Shown one piece after another: positions 51,511-59,152 of a stretch of 64,000 nt of DNA (position 1 is its first letter; the number at the start of each line of letters is the position of its first letter). The notes beneath the pieces are model-generated. The model was not told the DNA's origin and made no database searches. It saw only the letters and a program-made list of their open reading frames with translations. This DNA is from Microlunatus elymi (GTDB taxonomy: Bacteria; Actinomycetota; Actinomycetes; Propionibacteriales; Propionibacteriaceae). Location of the stretch: contig NZ_CP041692.1 of assembly GCF_007362775.1 (NCBI RefSeq), forward strand, positions 372,001-436,000, in the 5' to 3' direction. Position numbers and translations under genes: made by a program.

Positions 51511-52629
51511 GTGGCGCTTAACGTACTGTTCATCTCGGCATCTGTGGCGCCACACCATCGCGGAGGAATTGGCCGATTTGTCACTGAGGCTGCTCATGGG
51601 CTTGTCGCGGCCGGCGCTCGCGTTGGAATATGCTGGCCTGGTGGCAGCTGGATTGAAAACGGGGTAGAGGTATTCGGTGCCAGCAGTGACACCGGCCCAC
51701 GGCATTGGAGTCGTGTCTTTACGTGGCAGGACTACGCATCTCGTTATGCGGCCGCTATTGAGAGGTCGATCGACGCCGGACCTTGGCATGTTGTTCACTT
51801 ACACGACTGGTTGGTGGCGCCATCCCTGCCTTCAGTCGGCCGGCTTCAAGCTCCGCTCAAAGTTGCGACATTGCATACGGACGCGAACCTCGCGGTAGGA
51901 GCCAGTGATCAGCGGCGTGCGTTGCGAATACGTTGGGAGAGGCAAGTTGTAGAATGTGCGGATGCGCTGACGGTCTGCAGTTTGGATATGGCACGTCGCG
52001 TCGCGACTCGATATGTTGACAGTCGGGTTGAGATTGTACCTGGTGGAGTGAACACTCAAGTATTCGGGCGTCCGTTGGTTACGGGACGGTTTCACAAGAA
52101 GGTGTTGTTCTTTGGGCAGTTGATTCGACGCAAGGGCTGCGACACATTCCTGCGGGCTGTTTCGCGTGTACTGACTGAAGTGCCCGACCTAGAAGTCGAA
52201 GTCATCGGCAGCGGGCCCGAGGCGGAGCGGCTTGCCTTGCTCGCTAAACAGTTGTGTATCGAGTCCGCGGTTAGGTTTCGGGGTCGGCTCGACGGAAGAG
52301 AGCTCGGCGATGAGGTTGCGAGCGCGTCAGTGGCTTGTCTTCCGAGCCGTGAAGAGCCATTCGGATTGGCTGCGTTAGAGGCTATGGCGGCCGGGGCAAT
52401 TGTTGTGGCCTCCCGCACTGGTGGATTTGTGGACTTTATCAAGCCTGGATTCAACGGATTCTTGTGTCGCGTGGACGACGACGAATGCTTCGCGGACTGC
52501 ATGTTGAATGTCCTTAATGGTCGCATCCCGTATGGCGTCATTGCGCGAAGGGGGCGAGAGACTTCTGATAGGTACTCATGGGAAGCGGTCGCGGAGAACC
52601 TTCTGGATGTGTACCGAGCGACGCTGTGA
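51511..52629 (+). CDS. GT4 glycosyltransferase (second)
   Basis: 372 aa from the GTG at 51511, chosen because GAAGGA sits 7 nt upstream; an ATG at 51493 and a TTG at 51445 are in frame. It has the complete GT4 layout: N-domain APHHRGGIGRFVTEAAHGL, VVHLHDW, C-domain VLFFGQLIRRKGCDTFLRAV, and the E-x7-E donor site REEPFGLAALEAMAAGA. It should use a nucleotide sugar to add a hexose-type sugar, possibly to Ser/Thr or Cys of the peptide or to a first sugar set by the 694-aa enzyme. Having two GT4 genes in one RiPP operon is unusual. Confidence 0.88.
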   Translation: MALNVLFISASVAPHHRGGIGRFVTEAAHGLVAAGARVGICWPGGSWIENGVEVFGASSDTGPRHWSRVFTWQDYASRYAAAIERSIDAGPWHVVHLHDWLVAPSLPSVGRLQAPLKVATLHTDANLAVGASDQRRALRIRWERQVVECADALTVCSLDMARRVATRYVDSRVEIVPGGVNTQVFGRPLVTGRFHKKVLFFGQLIRRKGCDTFLRAVSRVLTEVPDLEVEVIGSGPEAERLALLAKQLCIESAVRFRGRLDGRELGDEVASASVACLPSREEPFGLAALEAMAAGAIVVASRTGGFVDFIKPGFNGFLCRVDDDECFADCMLNVLNGRIPYGVIARRGRETSDRYSWEAVAENLLDVYRATL

Positions 52630-52685
52630 TGAGTTATGTTTGCCCGCTGTCTTGTTCGTGGTGTTTGACAGGAGATGTGGTTGCA

Positions 52686-53231
52686 GTGTTTGAATCGTTT
52701 ACATCCGAGGCGCGAGTAAGTATTGAAAATGGTAAGGGGGCAGCCCGGGTCCTTCGATCGAATTGTGTTGGAACTGAGCATATACTTCTCGGTGTCTTAC
52801 ACGATCGGTCGGGTATGTCGTGTCGCATCCTTGAAGAGTTCGGACTGACGGCGTCATCTGTGCGTCGGGAGATCGAAAGGACCATTAGTCCGAGCGTTAC
52901 TGAAGGTGGCGCGCATGTGTCGTTTTCGTTGCATGCGAGAAGTGCTCTCGAGGCAGCCCGTCTTATGGCCACACTGATGCGCGCCAGCGGTGTCGGAAAT
53001 GAGCACCTGGTGCTCGGCGTGATGGGAGAGATCGGCGGCGGTGCAGTTCGGGTGGTGTCTGATCTGTGTCCGAGTCCGGGCAAGATTCGTGCAGATCTGC
53101 TGTCTGCCATGGCTAAGGAAGATTCGCGATCCGGAGGTAACCTTGCGATCGATACCCGTGTGGCAGCGGTCGAGGAGCGGCTTCAGGCCATTGAGAGGGC
53201 GCTGAACGGTCGTGAAGGCCTGGAGTCCTGA
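52686..53231 (+). CDS. Clp-N domain protein
   Basis: 181 aa from the GTG at 52686, preceded by CAGGAGA and aligning with ClpC starts (VFESFTSEARVSIENGKGAA). A frame extension to the ATG at 52629 (ATGA overlap with the GT gene) would add MSYVCPLSCSWC. Two Clp-N repeats are visible (NCVGTEHILLGVLHDRSG and GVGNEHLVLGVMGEI), with a C-terminal coiled coil (VAAVEERLQAIERALNG) and no AAA+ domain. Such stand-alone Clp-N proteins bind peptides or recruit ClpC/ClpP. It may hold the precursor, direct leader removal, or give immunity. Confidence 0.82.
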   Translation: MFESFTSEARVSIENGKGAARVLRSNCVGTEHILLGVLHDRSGMSCRILEEFGLTASSVRREIERTISPSVTEGGAHVSFSLHARSALEAARLMATLMRASGVGNEHLVLGVMGEIGGGAVRVVSDLCPSPGKIRADLLSAMAKEDSRSGGNLAIDTRVAAVEERLQAIERALNGREGLES

Positions 53232-53293
53232 TTCCGATACGATTGTGCAGGGCCTCGACGGCCGGTCGACTTGACATTATGTGGGGAGACCAC

Positions 53294-54010
53294 TTATGCG
53301 GAGTCGTTGTCACCTTGCCGGTTGAGAAATTCGGAAATCGAGTCGGCGAGGGTCCCGATCGTCGTTGTGAGGGCCTGGGCTCCGGCCTGACCAAGTTCTC
53401 TGCGTCGATCGGGCCGCTTCGCATATCCGATGGTCCTGAGACCCGTTAGCTCTCCGACTTCAACGTCGCTAACCGAATCCCCGATGAATGCGACCGTCGA
53501 GGGTTCCGATCCGATGAGCTGGAGCGCCTGGTCGATAAGGTGTCGGTTCGGCTTCATGAGGTATGGGTCGCCTCGGACGCGCCCTACAACGGCGTCTACC
53601 TGGTCCGAAAGCTTGAGGCGCTCAAGGTATGCATGAATGGCGTCCGCCGAGTTGTTGCTGACTATGATCAAGGGGCGGCCCGAGGCGCGACAAGCGCGGA
53701 TGAAGACCGTCGACCCGGGAGCTGGGTCGCTGTCGCCAGCCGCTTGCACTTCTCCGTCAATGCAGGTCTGCTCCGCGTCTGCGGCTGCATCGGGCGTGCA
53801 GTGGTCGTACGCCCACCGGAGAACGGCAAGCGGATCAGCCGTTGTGGCCGCCTCTCCATTGGCCGGCTGTTGATGCTGTTCCAGTCTTGACCGCATACGG
53901 TCAGCGATGGCCTGGTTACGTCCATCGGCGAACAGATGCGTCACGGGGCCATCGAAGTCGAGAAAGACTGCGGTCGTTTCGGCCAAGATCTGACTTGGGT
54001 TGGTGGTCAC
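53294..54010 (-). CDS. HAD-family phosphatase
   Basis: 238 aa from the GTG at 54010 (GTGA overlap with the GntR stop). Motif I is VFLDFDGPVT, motif II VSNNS, motif III Lys in YLMKPNRH, and motif IV FIGDSVSDVEVG. The enzyme removes phosphate from a small molecule. Such HAD genes coupled to a GntR regulator recur in actinomycete elements; the substrate might be the regulator's ligand (inference). Confidence 0.87.
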   Translation of the reverse strand: MTTNPSQILAETTAVFLDFDGPVTHLFADGRNQAIADRMRSRLEQHQQPANGEAATTADPLAVLRWAYDHCTPDAAADAEQTCIDGEVQAAGDSDPAPGSTVFIRACRASGRPLIIVSNNSADAIHAYLERLKLSDQVDAVVGRVRGDPYLMKPNRHLIDQALQLIGSEPSTVAFIGDSVSDVEVGELTGLRTIGYAKRPDRRRELGQAGAQALTTTIGTLADSISEFLNRQGDNDSA

Positions 54011-54855
54011 AGTGTCACCGGCCGGGCGATTGTGGACCAGACGCTGTCGAACCATCGCTCAGCTTCTGTGACGTACTGAGTGCCCAGTGCGTCGGGATCC
54101 TTCGTCGCAGTGTGGTGGAAGAGTGCGGTGTCCTTTCCCATTGGATCGAAGGTCGGTACCACCTCCCCGCCGATCACGACGTCGTGAGCTACAACTGGGT
54201 AGAAGCCAAAGAAGAGATCCGCCCGGTTGATCAGATACAGCTTGAACAACGGTGCCGAGCCATGGACACGGATGTCGGCCGATGCCTTCTCGACTAAGCC
54301 CAGCAGGGCTAGTTCACCCAATGACTCGTTGATGCCGCCGGCGTAGCGTTCGATCGTCTTCTGCATTCGTTGGCGAACCCTTGGGTCGTCTCCTGGGTCG
54401 TCACCGGCCCGCACCGGCAACGCGATCGGCTGGGTCATGTCGGCGAGTAGCAGCCGGAGCCGAATGCTTCTGGGCGCGAGTCTTCCGTCGCGGATCTTGT
54501 CGATCGGTTCCTGGATGGCGGTGTGCAGGGTTTCAGCGGTGTAGCCGGAAAAGTCAATCTGCACGTCGGCGTGTTCGAAGGCAGCCTCGATGTGCGGTCG
54601 AAGACCGACGGGACGACTCGTACGCTCGCGGACAAAGACGCCGCTCCCCTGGCGGGAGACGATCAGATTCTCCTCGCGTAGGAGCCGCAGGGCCTGTTGG
54701 ATCGTCATCCTGGCAACGCCATACCGCTTGGCTAGCTCCGCCTGAGACGGGAGGCGATCCCCGGGCTCGATCGACTTGCTCAGGATCGCGGCGCGCAACA
54801 GCTGTGCCACCTGCATGTACGGCGGTTTCGGATTGTCGAGATCAAGCCCACTCAT
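54007..54855 (-). CDS. GntR-family regulator with ligand domain (AICE 2 KorSA equivalent)
   Basis: 282 aa from the ATG at 54855 (MSGLDLDNPKPPYMQVAQLL). It has a GntR winged helix (IEPGDRLPSQAELAKRYGVA, RMTIQQALRLLREENLIV) and a C-terminal sensor part of about 200 residues rich in beta strands, larger than the AICE 1 regulator (118 aa). It reads away from the transfer operon, and three ACATG[GA]CTAGGC words lie between. It should repress the operon starting at 54997 until a signal arrives. Confidence 0.88.
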   Translation of the reverse strand: MSGLDLDNPKPPYMQVAQLLRAAILSKSIEPGDRLPSQAELAKRYGVARMTIQQALRLLREENLIVSRQGSGVFVRERTSRPVGLRPHIEAAFEHADVQIDFSGYTAETLHTAIQEPIDKIRDGRLAPRSIRLRLLLADMTQPIALPVRAGDDPGDDPRVRQRMQKTIERYAGGINESLGELALLGLVEKASADIRVHGSAPLFKLYLINRADLFFGFYPVVAHDVVIGGEVVPTFDPMGKDTALFHHTATKDPDALGTQYVTEAERWFDSVWSTIARPVTL

Positions 54856-54872
54856 GACGCCACTGTAGAGCC

Positions 54873-54963
54873 ACATGGCTAGGCGACATAGAAAAGTTGT
54901 CCAAATGCTTGACATGGCTAGGCAGGCTAGTGCTACCGTCTTACTTGAACAACATGACTAGGC
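54873..54963. promoter_or_regulatory. Triple ACATG[G/A]CTAGGC operator array
   Basis: ACATGGCTAGGC at 54873-54884 and 54912-54923 and ACATGACTAGGC at 54952-54963, spaced 39 and 40 nt (about four helix turns). TTGACA at 54910-54915 overlaps the second copy and could be a -35 box. Very likely binding sites of the adjacent GntR regulator. Confidence 0.7.
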
Positions 54964-54996
54964 CAGTTGGCCAAACGTCTATCGAGAGGACCTGTC

Positions 54997-55428
54997 ATGG
55001 CTATCCAAGGGCCGTTCACCATCGACTGCAAGACGCTGTTTCCGCTTGGGTGCGGTGTCGTCTCCGCAGTGACGCCCATCAACGACTTCGAACGCTCGAC
55101 GCGTGAGAACCCCGTGCAGTCGCGCGACCGAGAGACGGGGTTGCCCATGTGGTCGGTCGATGTCATCGACTTCGACCCAGACGCCCGCGAACGCACTTTT
55201 AAGGTCAAGATCGCAGCGGAAGTGCAGCCGATCCCTCCGGAAGCTGTCTCAGGCGTCCCGGTTCGTCCCGTCTACCTTGAAGGGCTGCAGATGACGCCGT
55301 ACATCAAGGAGGGCGGCATCCGGCCGAAGATTGCCTACAGCCTGCGCTGCTCCGGTCTCTCCGCGCCGAAGAACGCCCCCGTGGCCAAGCCCGACGGTGG
55401 GCGCACTGAGTCGGGGAGGGCTGCCTGA
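54997..55428 (+). CDS. Conserved AICE protein, first gene of the AICE 2 transfer operon
   Basis: 143 aa from the ATG at 54997, with GAGAGGA in front. Beta-rich text (MWSVDVIDFDPDARERTFKV, KIAAEVQPIPPEAVSGVPVR) and a Pro/Gly tail; no helix. Proteins with this opening (AIQGPFTIDCKTLFPLGCGV) sit before the translocase gene in many Streptomyces elements and have no known function. The stop overlaps the next start (TGATG). Confidence 0.75.
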   Translation: MAIQGPFTIDCKTLFPLGCGVVSAVTPINDFERSTRENPVQSRDRETGLPMWSVDVIDFDPDARERTFKVKIAAEVQPIPPEAVSGVPVRPVYLEGLQMTPYIKEGGIRPKIAYSLRCSGLSAPKNAPVAKPDGGRTESGRAA

Positions 55429-55784
55429 TGAGTCTCGCTCCGATGAACCGGGGTTGCGCTTCGGTCATGGTCCACCTAGGAGCGCCGGGAACCGTGACGG
55501 CTCGAGAGTTCGCCGGTGCTGACCCATTCGTCTCGATCGATGTCGCGCCGGAAGTGACGCTGATGTGTCGGGACCCGGACGCGTTGTTGGCCTTCGAGCG
55601 GGAGGTACGACACGCACGTCAACGGCTGACTGCACTGCTGGAAGCTGCTATGACCGAGTTTGAGGTTGTCTCGGATCTGCTCGAGGTGGACGCGGACGGA
55701 GACGAGATCGGATCGGAATCGACCGGGAGGGACGCCTGGACACCGCCGGGGCGGATTCATTCCGGTGTGAGTGGGCGGTTTTGA
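55428..55784 (+). CDS. Unknown AICE protein
   Basis: 118 aa, TGATG-coupled to the previous gene. A beta segment (VMVHLGAPGTVTAREF) and a helix (DALLAFEREVRHARQRLTAL) are followed by an acidic stretch (LLEVDADGDEIGSES). No family recognised. It ends 2 nt before the FtsK start at 55787. Confidence 0.6.
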   Translation: MSLAPMNRGCASVMVHLGAPGTVTAREFAGADPFVSIDVAPEVTLMCRDPDALLAFEREVRHARQRLTALLEAAMTEFEVVSDLLEVDADGDEIGSESTGRDAWTPPGRIHSGVSGRF

Positions 55785-55786
55785 TC

Positions 55787-57199
55787 ATGCGGCGCCTTGT
55801 CGTGCGGGTCGGGCCGATTGTTCGTCAGCCGGCATGGGTGGTGATCATGGTTGGTTTGTACCGCGGCATTGCTCGGGGGCTTCGCCGGTGCGTCCGGGCG
55901 CCGTTTGTTCTGATCACCATCGTCGGTTTCGTGGGCCTTGTTTGGTGCCTTATCCATCACGGCTTGCGGCCGGTGGCGGCAGTTCCGGCCGTGGTGGTGG
56001 TCTTGGCGGGTTGGCGGTGGCGTTGGCCGGCCGGGTTTGATCGGCTGGTCTGGATTCCGTTGCGGTCGTCGCGGCGGCGTCGGCGGACTTATCGGCGGCA
56101 TTGGGATCTGGCGATGGACGCGTCCGGCCTGGTGCGGATGAGTGGCGACGTGAGGCGGGTGCCGCCGCTGGTTCGGGTGCGGAGTTCTCGATCGGTGGAT
56201 CGGGTTCGGGTGGAGATGCTGCCAGGTCAGGTGTTGGACGACTTCGCGGCGGTGGCTGATCGGTTGGCGCAGACCTTTGGTGCGTTGGATTGCCGTGTGC
56301 ACAGCGTTCCGGGTCGTCCGCATCGGATCGAGTTGTGGATGTTGATCAAGGAACCGTTGGAGCAGGTGGTGCAGCCGTGGCCGACCACGGTGGAGGACCT
56401 GACGCGGGGCGTTCCGGTGGCTCGGGCTGAGGACGGCCAGGTCCATCGGTTGATGATCATCGGCTCGCACGTGCTGGTGGTGGGTGCGACGGGCGCCGGT
56501 AAGGGGTCGGTGGTGTGGTCGCTGCTGGTTGGTCTGCAGCCGGCGATCGCGGCCGGCCTGGTGCGGGTGTGGGCGATCGATCCGAAGGGCGGCATGGAGC
56601 TGTCCCTGGGTGCTGGCTTGTTTGATCGGTTCTGCCACGGCGACGCCACCTCGGCCTCGTACGAGGAAGCGTTCGCCGGGCTGCTCGAGGACGCTGTGGT
56701 GACGATGCGGCAGCGGCAAGATCAGCTGCGCGGCGTGTCCCGGCTGCACGCGCCGACGGTGGATGAGCCGTTGTTGATCATCGTCATTGACGAGCTGGCT
56801 GCGTTGACGGGCTGGGTTTCGGACCGGACGCTGAAGAAGCGGATCGAAACTGCACTCGGGCTGTTGTTGTCCCAAGGCAGGGCCGTGGGCGTGGTGGTCG
56901 TGGGCGCGGTGCAGGATCCGCGCAAGGAAGTGCTGCCGATGCGGGACCTGTTCCCGACCCGGATCGCGTTGCGGGTCAACGAATCCGAGCAGGTCGGTCT
57001 GGTGCTGGGTCAGGGTGCTCGATCGCGTGGCGCGTTGGCCGACCGGATCCCCGAACGTCTCCCCGGTGTGGGTTACGTCGTGGTCGACGGCATCGCTGAA
57101 CCGCGCCGGGTCCGATTTTCCTACGTCAGCGATGAACAGATCGCCGAGGCGTGCCGCAAACACAGCAAGGCGCTGGCGGCCGAGGAGGTGGCGGCGTGA
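55787..57199 (+). CDS. FtsK/SpoIIIE-type DNA translocase (TraSA-like), AICE 2
   Basis: 470 aa from the ATG at 55787. Two N-terminal helices (about 32-90), then the motor with Walker A GATGAGKGS (about residue 233), WAIDPKGGMELSLG and Walker B LLIIVIDELAALTGW. It is closely similar in text and order to the AICE 1 copy (25712). It moves double-stranded DNA between cells. In this element it coexists with a VirB4-type system, for which it could also act as coupling protein. The stop overlaps the repSA start (GTGA). Confidence 0.92.
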   Translation: MRRLVVRVGPIVRQPAWVVIMVGLYRGIARGLRRCVRAPFVLITIVGFVGLVWCLIHHGLRPVAAVPAVVVVLAGWRWRWPAGFDRLVWIPLRSSRRRRRTYRRHWDLAMDASGLVRMSGDVRRVPPLVRVRSSRSVDRVRVEMLPGQVLDDFAAVADRLAQTFGALDCRVHSVPGRPHRIELWMLIKEPLEQVVQPWPTTVEDLTRGVPVARAEDGQVHRLMIIGSHVLVVGATGAGKGSVVWSLLVGLQPAIAAGLVRVWAIDPKGGMELSLGAGLFDRFCHGDATSASYEEAFAGLLEDAVVTMRQRQDQLRGVSRLHAPTVDEPLLIIVIDELAALTGWVSDRTLKKRIETALGLLLSQGRAVGVVVVGAVQDPRKEVLPMRDLFPTRIALRVNESEQVGLVLGQGARSRGALADRIPERLPGVGYVVVDGIAEPRRVRFSYVSDEQIAEACRKHSKALAAEEVAA

Positions 57200-58929
57200 G
57201 CGCGGCAATCATGCCTGAGGTCACAGCGGAGATGGCCCGGGAGCTGGCGGTCGAGCAGAAGGTGTGTGTCCGGCCGTTGTTGCGGCGGGTGATCGATCAG
57301 CAGACCGGGGACGAGACCCGGGTGGCGCTGCCCTGCGGTTCCACGCGCGAATCGGTGTGCCCGTCGTGCGCTGACAAGGCACGCCGGCTCCGGATCCAAC
57401 AATGCGCAGAGGGATGGCACCGCGACGTCGAACCCGAAATCGACACTCCGGAACCGTCCGAGGACCCTGCCGCTGATGATCTTGATGCCGAGACCGGTGC
57501 GGGTGATCTGGACGAGAGTGATGCTCGGCGGGTTCGGTCGACACGCCGGCGGCAGGATGCTGCCGAGCTTCCTCGGGTTCCGGTCGAGGATCGCACGGTT
57601 GGCCGGGTGTTTGAGACGCCGGATGGGCGACGGTACCGGCCGAGCATGTTCGTCACGATCACCCTTCCTTCCTACGGCAAGGTCAAGGCCAACGGGGCAC
57701 CGGTCGACCCGAGCAGCTACAACTACCGTCGGGCTGCGTTGGATGCGTTGCACTTCCCGAAGCTGGTGGACCGGTTCTGGCAGAACCTGCGCCGCTGTGC
57801 CGGGTTCAAGGTCCAATACTTCGCCGCTGTTGAACCACAGAAACGGCTCGCACCGCACTTGCATGCCGCGGCGCGCGGTGCGATCCCGCGCCAGACGATT
57901 CGGCAGGTCGTTCGGGCAACCTACGCCCAAGTCTGGTGGCCGCACTTCGATCAACCGGTGTACGTGGATCGGGTGCCGGTCTGGGACGGGCACGACTACG
58001 TTGATCCCGACTCCGGCGTCGTTCTGCCGACCTGGGATCAGGCGGTTGCTGATCTTGATCAGGATGGTCGGGCGGCGCACGTGCTGCGGCTGGGGTCGCA
58101 GGTGGACATGGCCGGCATCATCGCCCCGAGTGAGGACGCCGACCGGGCCATTCGCTACCTGACCAAGTATCTGGCCAAGTCGATCGCCGACACGTACGTC
58201 GACAACGATGCTGCTGTTGTTGATCTTGACTACGAGTCGCACGTGGATCGGCTGCACCAGGAGTTGCTGTACTTGCCGTGCAGCGAGCGGTGCGCGAACT
58301 GGCTCCGGTTCGGTGTGCAGCCGAAGAACGCCGGTCCCGGACTGCGGCCCGGCGCGTGTGTGTCGAAAGCGCATGATCGGGAGAACCTCGGCATCGGTGG
58401 CCGGCGGGTCCTGGTGTCGCGGCAGTGGTCAGGCAAGACGTTGAAGGAACACCGGGCCGATCGGGCGACCGTGGTGCGCGAAGCCCTGTTGAACTCGGGG
58501 ATCGTGGCGCCGGAGATCGAACGATTGGCGGCGTCGGTCAGGTTGCCGGACGGGCGGCCGCGGTTCGTCTGGTCGGACTCGAAAGTTGATCATGCCGGCT
58601 ACGTGTGGACAATTCTGCAGTCGGTGAACGAACGGGCCAGGTGGCGGGAACAGTACGAGGCAGCCAAGAAACGCCAGGCTGTGGACACTGTTTCGGCAAT
58701 TGATCATGAAACCGCCGACCGTCCGCCGCCAGGTGCAGACCGAGAGGGTGACCACAGGGTGGCCTCCCCGATAACCAGCCCAAATGTGGTCCCCGGGCCG
58801 TGGGTCAAGGGTGAGCGCAGCGAATCCGAAGGACACGAAGTGCCCTTGACGCGCGGCCCGGGGACCAGACAATCACAAGTCGGGGAGGCCACTCCCGGGA
58901 ACGGCACGGAGGGTGATCATGACGGCTAA
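57196..58929 (+). CDS. Rolling-circle replication initiator (RepSA-like), AICE 2
   Basis: 577 aa from the GTG at 57196. It has the Cys pair PCGSTRESVCPSCADKA, the HUH-type motif in RLAPHLHAAARG and the Tyr motif AIRYLTKYLAKSI, as in the AICE 1 protein. It is longer at the C-terminus. The last 60 residues are low-complexity and include a tract (KGERSESEGHEVPLTRG) encoded by the shared GTCAAGGG inverted repeat, and the gene runs 11 nt into xis. The repeat seems to have extended the gene. Confidence 0.9.
   Translation: MSAAIMPEVTAEMARELAVEQKVCVRPLLRRVIDQQTGDETRVALPCGSTRESVCPSCADKARRLRIQQCAEGWHRDVEPEIDTPEPSEDPAADDLDAETGAGDLDESDARRVRSTRRRQDAAELPRVPVEDRTVGRVFETPDGRRYRPSMFVTITLPSYGKVKANGAPVDPSSYNYRRAALDALHFPKLVDRFWQNLRRCAGFKVQYFAAVEPQKRLAPHLHAAARGAIPRQTIRQVVRATYAQVWWPHFDQPVYVDRVPVWDGHDYVDPDSGVVLPTWDQAVADLDQDGRAAHVLRLGSQVDMAGIIAPSEDADRAIRYLTKYLAKSIADTYVDNDAAVVDLDYESHVDRLHQELLYLPCSERCANWLRFGVQPKNAGPGLRPGACVSKAHDRENLGIGGRRVLVSRQWSGKTLKEHRADRATVVREALLNSGIVAPEIERLAASVRLPDGRPRFVWSDSKVDHAGYVWTILQSVNERARWREQYEAAKKRQAVDTVSAIDHETADRPPPGADREGDHRVASPITSPNVVPGPWVKGERSESEGHEVPLTRGPGTRQSQVGEATPGNGTEGDHDG
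58804..58850. repeat. GTCAAGGG...CCCTTGAC inverted repeat, copy 2
   Basis: Arms at 58804-58811 and 58843-58850 with AATCCGAAGGAC inside, matching 13626-13676. It lies within the 3' coding end of repSA. Confidence 0.65.
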
Positions 58930-59152
58930 TGCGGTTGATCATGAGGTTCGTGTGCTTCGTCCGAAGTGGTACACGGTTGCTCAGGTGGCAGAACTGTTGG
59001 GTTACGGCGAGTCGAAGGTGCGGTCGTTGATCCTTGCTGGTGACCTTCGATCGTTGAAGGATGGCCGGTCCCGCCGGGTGTTGCCGGAGTGGGTTGATGA
59101 GTACGTTGCGATGCGAGCGGCTGAGGCCGAGCAGGCCTGGTGGACGTCATGA
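58919..59152 (+). CDS. xis: Excisionase (HTH), AICE 2
   Basis: 77 aa from the ATG at 58919, with GGAGGG just before it. A single HTH (WYTVAQVAELLGYGESKVRS, LILAGDLRSLKDGRSRRVLP) of the excisionase family. ATGA overlap with int. It directs excision of AICE 2. Confidence 0.87.
   Translation: MTANAVDHEVRVLRPKWYTVAQVAELLGYGESKVRSLILAGDLRSLKDGRSRRVLPEWVDEYVAMRAAEAEQAWWTS

Noticed and set aside
46319-53231. Lanthipeptide, lasso or sactipeptide cluster
   Set aside because: No LanM/LanC, asparagine synthetase-like or radical SAM gene is present; the only oxidative enzyme recognised is the DUF692/MNIO protein.
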